Shown one piece after another: positions 1 through 7,872 of a DNA stretch of 32,191 bases. The notes beneath the pieces are model-generated. The model made no database searches, had not been told where the DNA came from, and saw only the letters and a list, made by a program, of their open reading frames with translations. Numbering within the stretch: the stretch's first letter is position 1; each line of letters begins with the position of its first letter. The translations under genes were made by a program, and so were the position numbers. Origin of the DNA: Pseudomonadota bacterium (GTDB lineage Bacteria > Pseudomonadota > Alphaproteobacteria > Rhizobiales > Rhizobiaceae); contig JAEXYH010000012.1 in the NCBI GenBank assembly GCA_023451735.1, forward strand, positions 1 to 32,191, in the 5' to 3' direction.

Positions 1-388
1 AATCAAAAAAACTCCGTCGATCCCTGAAAAGTCCCGCTTTCCGGCGGGTGATCCGATCGAGGAAGGCGCAAAAATATCCCGAAAGCCGGACTGCAGTCTC
101 AGCCGAAAACGCCGACACAACTCACAACTCTATGGCCGCAAGAACGGCTCACAGCCTTTCGATTCGCCTTCGGCAAACCAGGCCTCGCTCCATCGGCCGA
201 CACGCGCGTCGCCTGTCTCGATGCCGACAACTCTCGTGGCACGGAACCCAAGTTCTACTGTCTCGTGACAGCGAAATTGATACGAAACAAATCCGGCCCG
301 GATATCGCCTCAATCAATTGCAATCAGGCACGGGAGTAATGTTCCCCTCTCGATCTCCTCCATCGAACACGCCGGTGCAAGAATACAA

Positions 389-781
389 ATGCCATTTTAT
401 CTCGTGACGTATACTGCACTCGTGGAGGCCGAGGATGAGGTTGGGGCGGCTGAGAAGGTTATGGCCAATCTCCAGATTGAGCCCCGGATGACGTTTACGG
501 TCAAACTCGACGAGAATTCCATCAAACATGTTTCGCTCACTCGGCAGATGAGCGCGGTGGAGGAGATGGTGACCGAACGACACCCTATTCATCAAGACCT
601 CGGGCACTCCGCCGATGTATCCGGCTCAAGGTCGGTGCAGAACGATAAACCTGCTATCGATGCAACTGCCAAGCCGTCAGGTTCTGCCGGTATGTTTGGC
701 GCTATCTTTTTAGCCCTATCCTTGTTTGTGCTGGGTCTTGTCGGCCTGTTTCATTTCATCTCGTTCCCGGGATTTCGATAA
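389..781 (+). CDS. Small hypothetical protein with one C-terminal membrane segment
   Basis: I do not recognise this 130-residue protein. The first 50 or so residues look like a compact folded domain (it opens MPFYLVTYTALVEAEDE). A polar, low-complexity linker rich in S, D and K follows at about residues 65-100. The C-terminus (about residues 101-125) is a single hydrophobic stretch running from MFGAIFLALSLF, suggesting a membrane-anchored protein with the N-domain outside the bilayer. Codon use resembles the neighbouring coding DNA and the reading frame is uninterrupted. No strong ribosome-binding site precedes the ATG (only GCAAGAA), so the gene call is moderate. It stands alone: nothing convincing lies upstream to the window edge, and a long gap follows. 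Confidence 0.45.
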   Translation: MPFYLVTYTALVEAEDEVGAAEKVMANLQIEPRMTFTVKLDENSIKHVSLTRQMSAVEEMVTERHPIHQDLGHSADVSGSRSVQNDKPAIDATAKPSGSAGMFGAIFLALSLFVLGLVGLFHFISFPGFR

Positions 782-1382
782 TCAAGGCGTACTCCCTCCC
801 GCGGCCGTTGCGCTTGTGCTTTTTCTCATGCGAGAGACAGAGCAGCTGCGCCGCGACCAGATGTCGCCGAGTTTCTGCTTTGAAAAGTTCCGTCTCGATC
901 TTCACCCTGGGGAGTGAAGCGACCATGCCGGATTTGGCTGTGCGTGCAGTTTTCAGCTATCGAAAACTATCTGCCCCTGTGTTCTTCACGCTGCGCAGGT
1001 TATCCCGTGCGAGCTTCAATCGCACTTGGCAAGGGCGTTTGAATTCTTGCCTTTATGGAAGTGATTTCAATTCACTAACGTGAGGAGCCAAAGCTTTTCG
1101 ATCACGGCTCTGCGTCTATGCGTCATGGACGGCTACATGGTGATTGCCTTCGGCAACTCCGGATGACGATCTGATGACCGCTTCTCAAACATCCAGATTG
1201 TGTTGTCGCTCCCTTGAGAGCTTGAGCGCGATCCCGCCTTCTATGCGAAATTATCGAATATGTCCTGAAAGTTGCGAAAGACGTGGAGACACGTTGCGAG
1301 ATCAAAGACATCTGCGATGTCGTCATTTTCAAATCGCGGGTCACTCTTTCATCAATGCCTTTGCATCAAGGAAACAACATAC
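782..1382. other. Gap without a convincing gene; candidate operator upstream of uxaB
   Basis: No frame here has rhizobial-looking codon use combined with a ribosome-binding site; the short open frames have arginine/serine-rich, shadow-like compositions. One ordered element is a perfect 6-bp inverted repeat, GACATC-TGC-GATGTC, at 1307-1321. It lies about 60 bases upstream of the tagaturonate reductase start and is a plausible operator for a sugar-acid regulator, though nothing here identifies the protein. The first 388 bases of the window likewise hold no gene I can support, only a small GC-rich hairpin near 34-49. Confidence 0.35.
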
Positions 1383-2837
1383 ATGAAACGTCTCGATGAG
1401 AGCTTTCTGAAGGGCCGCGCCCGCCCGACCCCGCGTATTCTGCAATGGGGGGAAGGCAATTTCCTGCGCTCCTTCGTCGACTGGAAGATCGACCTTCTGA
1501 ACGAGAAGGCGGGTGCCGACTGGGGCGTGATCGTGCTTCGTCCGATCGCTGGTGGCTTGCCCTTCACGCTGAACGAGCAGGACGGTGTCTATACCGTTCT
1601 GTCACGCGGTGTGAACGAGGCCGGCGAAAAGGTCTCCGAGCCGCGGCTGATCGCCTGCGTACGCCAGGAGATCCCGTCGCATGAGAGTTGGAAGGACGTG
1701 CTGACGCTGGCGCATGATCCCAACATCACCGTCGTCGTGTCGAACACGACGGATGCCGGTATTGCCTATGTGCCGACGGTCACATTCGACGATGCGCCGC
1801 AGGTCTCCTTTCCCGGCAAACTGACCCGCTTCCTCTTCGAGCGCTGGAAGGCATTCGACGGAAAGCCTGAAGCCGGGCTGCAGATGATTGCCTGCGAACT
1901 CATCGACCACAATGGTGACGAGTTGCGGCGCATCGTTCTTCAGCACGCAAACGAATGGAAGCTTGATCCGGCCTTCATTAGCTGGCTGGAGGAGGACAAT
2001 GCCTTCTACAATACGCTGGTCGACCGGATCGTGCCCGGTTACCCGCGAGCCGAGGCCGACGCGCTGATGCAAGAACTCGGCTATGAAGACAAGTTCATGT
2101 CGGCTGCCGAGCTCTTCCATTTCTTTGTTATCGAGAAGAAGCCGGGAATGCCGGATCTGAGGATTCCGCTTGCCGACTACGATGAGGGAACGCTGGTTGT
2201 CGAGGATGCAACACCCTACAAGGCGCGCAAGGTGGCGATTCTTAACGGTGCGCATACGGGTCTCTGCGCGCTCTCGCTTCTGGCCGGGGTCGAATCCGTC
2301 GGCGAAGCCGTCACGCAGCCGGCAGGCGCAAAATTCCTCGACCGGCTTCTGAACGAAGAGGTCATTCCGTTCCTGACGCTGCCCAAGGCGGAACTGGAGG
2401 AGTTTGCCGCAGCCGTGCTGCGCCGGTTCCAGAATCCCTATATCCGGCATCTCTGGTACGACATCAGCCTCAACGGCATCGTCAAATACCAGACGCGCAA
2501 TCTGGAACGGCTCATCGCCTATCAAGAAAAGTTCGGCAAGCCGGCGCCGCTGATGACGCTGTCACTCGCCTCGTGGCTGGCTTTCTATCTGGGGCGGTTC
2601 AATGGTGCGGATGCCCTGCCGCCGCGCGATGCAGCTGAAGTGGTCGAGAAGATCAAGGCGATCGGTGCGCTTGGTGATGTCGAGACGATGGTTGCCGCCT
2701 ATCTGCAGGAAACCTCCTTCTGGGGGCGTTCGATCGACACGCCGCAACTGCGGGCCAAGGTTGTCGAAGATTTCCGCTACCTGACCGAAGAGGCCTTCTC
2801 CTTCGACCGGCTGCAGGCTTTCCTCGACAAGGCCTGA
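1383..2837 (+). CDS. uxaB: Tagaturonate reductase (altronate oxidoreductase)
   Basis: Member of the polyol-specific long-chain dehydrogenase (mannitol dehydrogenase) family. It interconverts D-tagaturonate and D-altronate with NAD(H) in galacturonate breakdown, in the cytosol. The N-terminal nucleotide-binding region shows the family pattern RILQWGEGNFLRSF. The C-terminal domain carries the K-x4-N-x2-H catalytic signature (KVAILNGAH) at roughly residues 279-287. The length, 484 residues, matches UxaB (about 480). I start at the ATG at 1383 because the longer frame opening at 1272 adds a non-conserved head, and because AAGGA at 1368-1372 lies 10 bases upstream. UxaB rather than mannitol or fructuronate dehydrogenase is chosen on overall resemblance; the specificity within the family is an inference. 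No other hexuronate gene is in the window, so it looks like a single-gene unit. Confidence 0.85.
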   Translation: MKRLDESFLKGRARPTPRILQWGEGNFLRSFVDWKIDLLNEKAGADWGVIVLRPIAGGLPFTLNEQDGVYTVLSRGVNEAGEKVSEPRLIACVRQEIPSHESWKDVLTLAHDPNITVVVSNTTDAGIAYVPTVTFDDAPQVSFPGKLTRFLFERWKAFDGKPEAGLQMIACELIDHNGDELRRIVLQHANEWKLDPAFISWLEEDNAFYNTLVDRIVPGYPRAEADALMQELGYEDKFMSAAELFHFFVIEKKPGMPDLRIPLADYDEGTLVVEDATPYKARKVAILNGAHTGLCALSLLAGVESVGEAVTQPAGAKFLDRLLNEEVIPFLTLPKAELEEFAAAVLRRFQNPYIRHLWYDISLNGIVKYQTRNLERLIAYQEKFGKPAPLMTLSLASWLAFYLGRFNGADALPPRDAAEVVEKIKAIGALGDVETMVAAYLQETSFWGRSIDTPQLRAKVVEDFRYLTEEAFSFDRLQAFLDKA

Positions 2838-2850
2838 GGCCAAACGAAAA

Positions 2851-2876
2851 CGTGCTCCGACTTGTTTCGGGGCACG
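2851..2876 (-). terminator. Stem-loop terminator between convergent genes
   Basis: A 10-bp stem (CGTGCTCCGA / TCGGGGCACG, one G-T pair) encloses a 6-base loop. Read leftward it is followed at once by TTTTCGTTT, the usual form of a rho-independent terminator for the membrane-protein gene ending at 2967. The A-rich stretch on the other side means it may also stop rightward uxaB transcripts. Confidence 0.6.
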
Positions 2877-2966
2877 TCCTTCACGATTAAAGATAAATTG
2901 GCGGCGGCGCGATCGGGAGGGATTATCGCACCGCCTCGGGGTCGGCTTGAGGCCGGATGCCCCGTT

Positions 2967-3878
2967 TCAGACCGGAATCGGGATAAGAACCCAGAAGCCG
3001 AGGAAGGTCAGTCCGTTGAAGACCAGCGTCATCAGCGCGATGGTGCAGGCCGGTGGGTCGATATGCGTGTCGCCGTGGCAGAGAAACAGCCGGGCGAAAA
3101 ACTCACCGACAAAGGCACAGACGAGACCGGCGATGCCTGCCCAGATGATGCTGCCGGAGGATGCGCCGACGATGGCGGCCGGCAACATGATATGATGGGT
3201 CACCGGCGTCAGCACGCCGACAGTCAGGAATAGCAGGCTGGATGCGGCGATGCCGAAGGCTAAAAGCGCGCCCGGCGTGCCATAGGTTAGCCCAAGCCAT
3301 CCGCCGAGCAGGCCGCCACCGATACCGATCATCACCAGCTGGCCGACGCCGCTCTGGAAGACCAGCCACTTGGTCGCGTCGGTCGGTTCGAAGAACTTGC
3401 GGCCGGGTTCAGCCTTGCCGCACAGGCCGCATGTGCCCCAGATGAAGCGGGCGATGAAGGCCGAGATGACGACGGTCATGCCGGGCAGGTCGGTCCAGGC
3501 GAGCGTGGGCGAAAAATTCGGCACCATGGTGAGCAGCCAGAAAATTACATAACCGACGATGCCGAAGGCGCCGCCGACCAGCAGCACATCCGGGCTGTTG
3601 AGGCCCATGCCGGCGGTCACGATATTGCGGCCGGTATCAAGCTTGCCCTTTTTGGCGGCATAGGCTGCGGCGGCAACACCCGAGGCGAAGCCACCGACAT
3701 GGGGGCCGAACACGCCGAAAGGGATGCCGAAGAAATCCGTCGCTGCGGGGGCAACCGCAAGCTGGATGCCGACGCCAAGCATCGTCAGGATGCCGACGAA
3801 GGCGAAAGCAGGCAAGGCGCCGATTGCGGCGCCGAAAATCCCGCCGCCAAAGGCGACGAGCAGACCGAGCATTGTCAT
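2967..3878 (-). CDS. Polytopic membrane protein of unknown function, divergent from the BMC operon
   Basis: A 303-residue, very hydrophobic, glycine- and alanine-rich protein with perhaps eight or nine membrane segments; I do not recognise the family. Conspicuous pieces are a cysteine pair in a loop after a membrane helix (WGTCGLCGKAEPG), a conserved-looking LTPVTHHIMLPAAIVG stretch, and a late loop CHGDTHIDPPACT with two Cys and two His. The Cys/His pattern could bind metal or sense redox state, but that is speculation. I start at the ATG at 3878 because AAGGAGG lies seven bases upstream; the frame runs 10 codons further up without a site. It is transcribed away from the microcompartment operon across a shared 653-base control region. 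A role in substrate or product transport for that operon is therefore possible but unproven. Confidence 0.7.
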   Translation of the reverse strand: MTMLGLLVAFGGGIFGAAIGALPAFAFVGILTMLGVGIQLAVAPAATDFFGIPFGVFGPHVGGFASGVAAAAYAAKKGKLDTGRNIVTAGMGLNSPDVLLVGGAFGIVGYVIFWLLTMVPNFSPTLAWTDLPGMTVVISAFIARFIWGTCGLCGKAEPGRKFFEPTDATKWLVFQSGVGQLVMIGIGGGLLGGWLGLTYGTPGALLAFGIAASSLLFLTVGVLTPVTHHIMLPAAIVGASSGSIIWAGIAGLVCAFVGEFFARLFLCHGDTHIDPPACTIALMTLVFNGLTFLGFWVLIPIPV

Positions 3879-4402
3879 TCCATTTCCTCCTTGGGATGCC
3901 GGTGGCACGACACGTGCCGCCCGGCCGTCACCTGTCCAAATCTCGTGGACACCTCTCTCTTTTGTCCCGATCGGACATCCCAGTTTCTCCGCCCAGCCTC
4001 ACCGCGCGCATGTTCCCACCGGGCAAGCGACAAGCCCAGCCGCCGCAATCGCTGATGCGTGTTGCGGACTCCATGTTTTTAAGGAATGTCGATCAAGTCG
4101 AAGATTATCGAGACGCGCTTGAACGGGTCAACGCAACAGGTTTGGCCTCGAAGGGTAGTTTCTTGACAGCCACGGCTTCGATGTCGGCTATTCTGATAAA
4201 GTTTTACCAAAATCAGTGGTTTGCGCCTTTGGTCGCAGGCTTTTGAGCGATGCAGGACGGCCTCGGAAGCGTCCTGTTTGTCTCCTGCAATGACAAGAAA
4301 ACACCGCATGTGGTGATCCCTTGTCATGCGCTTTTTGCCGAATTGCCTCGGCAATGGCCCGAACCGCCTCATTTCTAAGGCGTTTTCCGATTTTCCCTGT
4401 CA

Positions 4403-4429
4403 GGTCAATTATTTACCCGCGCTGGTCAA
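4403..4429 (+). promoter_or_regulatory. Direct repeats GGTCAA, 21 bp apart: candidate response-regulator site
   Basis: GGTCAA at 4403-4408 and again at 4424-4429 are exactly 21 bases apart, two helical turns, and the second lies 10 bases upstream of the putative -35 box. AraC-type activators, including YesN-like response regulators such as the one at the end of this operon, commonly bind direct repeats about two turns apart next to -35. The link to that regulator is inference. The second copy also forms an inverted repeat with TTGACC at 4440-4445. Confidence 0.3.
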
Positions 4430-4439
4430 GGCGGTCTCG

Positions 4440-4468
4440 TTGACCCTTCAGGTGCGGCGGGCCTACCT
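4440..4468 (+). promoter_or_regulatory. Candidate housekeeping-type promoter of the BMC operon
   Basis: TTGACC (4440-4445) and CTACCT (4463-4468) are separated by 17 bases, fitting the rhizobial sigma-70 pattern (TTGAC, 16-18 bases, CTATAT-like). The -10 is poor, which is typical of an activator-dependent promoter. The leader to the first gene would be about 55 bases. Confidence 0.35.
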
Positions 4469-4531
4469 TTTTCGACAGGAGGTGCCGGACCGAACGACCA
4501 GTGAACGGCCGTTGGGCGATCCCGGCAGACA

Positions 4532-5143
4532 ATGAATTTCATGGCAAAGCCCAGCGACAACAGGATCCTGATGATCGTCGGTGATTATACCGAGGATTAT
4601 GAAGCGATGGTGCCGTTTCAGGCCTTGCAGATGCTCGGCCTGCAGGTCGACGCGATCTGTCCCGGCAAGCGCCGTGGCGAGATGGTCAAGACCGCGATCC
4701 ACGATTTCGAGGGCGACCAGACCTATTCGGAAAAGCCCGGGCACCTGTTCCGGATCAATGCTGATTTCGCGCTGGTGGAGCCGGAAAATTACGCCGGTCT
4801 TTATCTCGCCGGTGGCCGTGCCTGCGAATATCTGCGCCTCGACAGCCGGGTACTGAACATCATCAGGGCGTTCATGACCAGCAACCGGCCGGTGGCCGCG
4901 ATCTGTCATGGCCCGCAATTGCTGACCGCCGCCGACGGGGTGCGCGGGCGCAAGCTGACAGCCTATCCCGCCGTCGAACCGGAAGTTCGGTTGGCCGGCG
5001 GTAACTTCGTTTCGGTGGCGGCGGACGATGCCGTGACCGATGGAAACCTTGTGACGGCGCCGGCCTGGCCGGCTCATCCGAAACTGATGCGCCAATTCGT
5101 GCGTCTGGTTTCGCCCGATAGCCTGAACTGCCCAACACCCTGA
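4532..5143 (+). CDS. DJ-1/PfpI family protein (class I glutamine-amidotransferase-like)
   Basis: A 203-residue member of the DJ-1/PfpI superfamily. The nucleophile-elbow motif AICHGPQLL places the candidate catalytic cysteine near residue 128, and the upstream glycine-rich LYLAGGRACEYLR matches the strand holding the family's acidic partner. Family members are proteases, chaperones, glyoxalase/deglycase-type enzymes or amidases, so the reaction cannot be fixed from sequence. Sitting first in a microcompartment operon that makes reactive aldehydes, an aldehyde-detoxifying or repair role is a reasonable guess. Two in-frame ATGs (4532 and 4541) are possible, neither with a good ribosome site; I keep the first. 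Its ATG overlaps the TGA of a short upstream open frame. No encapsulation-type helix is evident at the N-terminus. Confidence 0.75.
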   Translation: MNFMAKPSDNRILMIVGDYTEDYEAMVPFQALQMLGLQVDAICPGKRRGEMVKTAIHDFEGDQTYSEKPGHLFRINADFALVEPENYAGLYLAGGRACEYLRLDSRVLNIIRAFMTSNRPVAAICHGPQLLTAADGVRGRKLTAYPAVEPEVRLAGGNFVSVAADDAVTDGNLVTAPAWPAHPKLMRQFVRLVSPDSLNCPTP

Positions 5144-5206
5144 AATGCAAGACGCGCTCCCGTCGGCTCGAGGCCGCGGGAACGACATTCACTCCTGGAG
5201 GACGTA

Positions 5207-7747
5207 ATGATTGAGAAGGGCTTTTCCAAACCGACCGACCGCATAATGCGGTTGAAGAAACAGATCATCGACGCGCGACCGCATGTCGAGTCCGAGCGTG
5301 CGGTGCTGGCGACACAGGCTTACAAGGAAACCGAAGGCCTGCCGCCGATTCTTCGCCGCGCCAAGGTGGTCGAGAAGATTTTTAATGAGCTGCCGGTAAC
5401 GATCCGCGACGACGAACTGGTCGTCGGCGCCATCACCAAGAACCCGCGCTCGACCGAAATCTGCCCGGAATTCTCTTTCGATTGGGTGGAGAAGGAATTC
5501 GAGACCATGGCAACGCGCATGGCCGATCCTTTTGAAATTCCGAAGCAGACGGCCGATGAACTGCGTGAGGCCTTCAAATACTGGCCGGGCCGCACCACCA
5601 GTGATCTCGCTTCTTCCTACATGTCGCAGAAGGCCAAGGATTGCATCGCCAACGGCGTGTTCACGGTCGGCAACTATTTCTATGGCGGCGTCGGCCATGT
5701 CTGCGTCGATTACGGCAAGATCCTCAATATCGGCTTCAGCGGTGTGATCGCCGAAGCGGTCCGGCACCTCGAAGCGCTCGATCAGATGGATCCGTCCTAT
5801 ATCAAGAAGCAGCAGTTCTATAACGCCGTCATCATCTCCTATAAGGCCGCCATCGACTTTGCGCATCGTTATGCCGCAAAGGCCCAGGAACTGGCCGGCC
5901 ACGAAAGCAACCCGACACGCCGGGCCGAACTGGAGCAGATCGGCAAGAACTGCCGCCTGGTGCCTGAATATCCGGCTTCCAACTTCTGGGAAGCTTGCCA
6001 GACGATGTGGTTCATCCAGTGCATGCTGCAGATCGAATCCTCGGGCCATTCCATTTCGCCCGGCCGTTTCGACCAGTACATGTATCCATTCCTCAAGGCG
6101 GACACGTCGATCAGCCGTGAGTTTGCCCAGGAACTGATCGACTGCATCTGGATCAAGCTCAACGACGTCAACAAGACCCGTGACGAAGTCTCGGCCCAGG
6201 CCTTTGCCGGTTATGCCGTGTTCCAGAACCTCTGCGTCGGCGGTCAGACGCCGGAAGGCCGCGATGCGACCAACGACGTCTCCTACATGTGCATGGAAGC
6301 AACGGTTCATTGCCGCCTGCCGGCACCGTCCTTCTCCATTCGTGTCTGGCAGGGCACGCCGGATGAATTCCTCTATCGTGCGGCGGAAGTCATTCGCCTC
6401 GGTCTGGGCGTTCCGGCTGTCTATAACGATGAAGTCATCATTCCGGCGCTGCAGAACCGCGGTGTTTCGCTGGCTGACGCCCGCGACTACGGCATTGTCG
6501 GCTGCGTCGAGCCACAGGCGATCCACAAGACCGAAGGCTGGCATGATGCCGCCTTCTTCAACGTCGCCAAGGTTCTCGAAATCACCCTGAACGACGGTAA
6601 GGTCGGCTCGACGCAGCTCGGCCCGGTCACCGGCGATCCGAAGCGCTGGACCTCGATCGAGGACTTCTATGATGCCTTCAACAAGCAGATGGCCTTCTTC
6701 GTCAAATATCTGGCCGAAGCCGACAACTGCGTCGACATCGCCCATGGCGAGCGTGCACCGCTGCCGTTCCTGTCTCCGATGGTCGAAGACTGCATGGGAC
6801 GGGGCAAGTCGCTGCAGGAAGGTGGAGCACTCTACAACTTCACCGGTCCGCAGGCCTTCGGTGTCGCCGACACGGGTGACTCCGTCTACGCCATGAAGAA
6901 ATTCGTCTTCGACGAAAAGAAGATTTCCATGGCTGAACTGAAGGAAGCGCTCGACGCCAATTTCGGACTTGCCATCGGCCAGAAGGCCAATGCGGTGGGC
7001 GCCGGCGAACTGACGGAAGGCCAGATCTATGACGCCGTCCGCAAGGTGCTGTCGTCCAACAAGTCGATGGATGTCACGGCACTGAAGGAAGAGGTCTATC
7101 GCACGCTTTCGACCGACACGATCACGGCGCCTGCCGGCTCGTCGAAATATGAAGGCATCCGCCGTCTGCTCGACTCGGCTGAAAGCTTCGGTAACGACAT
7201 CGACGACGTCGATCTGATCGCCCGCAAATGCGCCCAGATCTATTGCCTCGAAGTCGAGAAATACAAGAACCCGCGCGGTGGCCAGTTCCAGGCCGGCATC
7301 TATCCGGTCTCGGCCAACGTGCTGTTCGGCAAGGATGTCGGTGCTCTGCCTGACGGTCGTCCGGCCAAGGCTCCGCTCGCAGACGGTGTCTCGCCCCGCC
7401 AGGGCAAGGATCATCTCGGACCGACGGCTGCGGCGAACTCGGTGGCCAAGCTCGACCACTTCATCGCCTCGAACGGCACGCTGTATAACCAGAAGTTCCT
7501 GCCCTCGGCTCTCGCCGGTGACAACGGGTTGCGCAACTTCGCCTCGCTGGTCCGCTCCTACTTCGACCAGAAGGGCATGCACGTCCAGTTCAACGTCGTC
7601 GACCGCGATACGCTGCTTGCGGCCCAGAAGGACCCCGATGCCCACCGCGATCTCGTGGTTCGCGTGGCCGGTTACTCCGCCCAGTTCGTCGTGCTCGCCA
7701 AGGAAGTGCAGGACGACATCATCAGCCGTACGGAACAGCATTTCTGA
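5207..7747 (+). CDS. Glycyl radical diol dehydratase (probable 1,2-propanediol dehydratase)
   Basis: An 846-residue PFL-like glycyl radical enzyme that would eliminate water from a vicinal diol to give an aldehyde without cobalamin. The thiyl cysteine lies in GCVEP (C433) with general base E435. H164 (GGVGHVCVDY), H281-S282 (SSGHSIS) and D447 (GWHDAAF) complete the substrate-binding set, at the same numbering as clostridial glycerol dehydratase. The C-terminal RVAGYSAQF carries the radical glycine, G822. The total length is nearer to propanediol dehydratases (about 840) than to glycerol dehydratase (787), the extra residues lying between residue 450 and the glycyl loop. Propanediol is thus favoured over glycerol; choline lyase is unlikely. 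The ATG at 5207 has TGGAGGA seven bases upstream. The N-terminus has no obvious encapsulation helix. The activase is encoded nine kilobases downstream in the same operon. Confidence 0.9.
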   Translation: MIEKGFSKPTDRIMRLKKQIIDARPHVESERAVLATQAYKETEGLPPILRRAKVVEKIFNELPVTIRDDELVVGAITKNPRSTEICPEFSFDWVEKEFETMATRMADPFEIPKQTADELREAFKYWPGRTTSDLASSYMSQKAKDCIANGVFTVGNYFYGGVGHVCVDYGKILNIGFSGVIAEAVRHLEALDQMDPSYIKKQQFYNAVIISYKAAIDFAHRYAAKAQELAGHESNPTRRAELEQIGKNCRLVPEYPASNFWEACQTMWFIQCMLQIESSGHSISPGRFDQYMYPFLKADTSISREFAQELIDCIWIKLNDVNKTRDEVSAQAFAGYAVFQNLCVGGQTPEGRDATNDVSYMCMEATVHCRLPAPSFSIRVWQGTPDEFLYRAAEVIRLGLGVPAVYNDEVIIPALQNRGVSLADARDYGIVGCVEPQAIHKTEGWHDAAFFNVAKVLEITLNDGKVGSTQLGPVTGDPKRWTSIEDFYDAFNKQMAFFVKYLAEADNCVDIAHGERAPLPFLSPMVEDCMGRGKSLQEGGALYNFTGPQAFGVADTGDSVYAMKKFVFDEKKISMAELKEALDANFGLAIGQKANAVGAGELTEGQIYDAVRKVLSSNKSMDVTALKEEVYRTLSTDTITAPAGSSKYEGIRRLLDSAESFGNDIDDVDLIARKCAQIYCLEVEKYKNPRGGQFQAGIYPVSANVLFGKDVGALPDGRPAKAPLADGVSPRQGKDHLGPTAAANSVAKLDHFIASNGTLYNQKFLPSALAGDNGLRNFASLVRSYFDQKGMHVQFNVVDRDTLLAAQKDPDAHRDLVVRVAGYSAQFVVLAKEVQDDIISRTEQHF

Positions 7748-7754
7748 GACGGCA

Positions 7755-7785
7755 ATCCCGACCCCGCCTGACGCGAGGTCGGGAT
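7755..7785 (+). other. Hairpin after the dehydratase gene
   Basis: A perfect 9-bp stem, ATCCCGACC (7755-7763) with GGTCGGGAT (7777-7785), eight bases after the dehydratase stop. The loop can pair further (CGC/GCG). No T-run follows, so a transcript stabiliser or processing site is more likely than a terminator. Confidence 0.6.
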
Positions 7786-7798
7786 CAAGAAACAGCCT

Positions 7799-7819
7799 GG
7801 GCGGGTCCCAAGCCCGCCC
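7799..7819 (+). other. Second hairpin after the dehydratase gene
   Basis: A perfect 7-bp GC stem, GGGCGGG (7799-7805) with CCCGCCC (7813-7819), and a 7-base loop, 13 bases after the first hairpin. No T-run follows. In tandem with the first it could protect the dehydratase message 3' end or attenuate downstream expression. Confidence 0.6.
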
Positions 7820-7872
7820 GGGCAACACCAGACCGAACGATACCGTCAATCCCGAACTGCAACAGGTGACAT

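Larger units (their letters stand above)
3879..4531. promoter_or_regulatory. Divergent control region between membrane protein and BMC operon
   Basis: This 653-base gap holds no convincing gene but several ordered motifs. GGCACG-ACA-CGTGCC (3904-3918) is a perfect 6-bp-arm inverted repeat about 26 bases upstream of the leftward start. TGTCC-CGATC-GGACA lies at 3963-3977. TTGTC-N9-GACAA is at 4278-4296, and its right arm (TGACAAG, 4291-4297) is also inverted against CTTGTCA at 4320-4326. GGTCAA occurs at 4126, 4403 and 4424. The probable rightward promoter sits at 4440-4468. A Shine-Dalgarno-like AGGAGG at 4477-4482 is not followed by a start codon at normal distance. Which motifs are functional cannot be told from one sequence. 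Confidence 0.5.

Noticed and set aside
34..49. Small GC hairpin (CCCGC/GCGGG) near the window start as terminator
   Set aside because: No gene is seen ending near it, and the T-run on the leftward side is short and offset.
4163..4194. TTGACA (4163-4168) with TATTCT (4189-4194) as BMC promoter
   Set aside because: The 20-base spacer is too long for a sigma-70 promoter; the TTGACC/CTACCT pair at 4440-4468 has a better spacer.
4193..4216. Inverted CTGAT / ATCAG, 14 bases apart, in the divergent control region
   Set aside because: Arms of only five bases with a long spacer can arise by chance in a region this size; no match to a known operator could be fixed.
4482..4535. Leader peptide from GTG 4482 overlapping the DJ-1/PfpI start
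   Set aside because: The GTG lies within the AGGAGG-like site itself, so no correctly spaced ribosome site exists for it.
5189..7849. Long leftward open frame (886 codons) opposite the dehydratase gene
   Set aside because: Antisense shadow of a GC-rich gene; its translation has no recognisable domain, while the other strand encodes a textbook glycyl radical enzyme.
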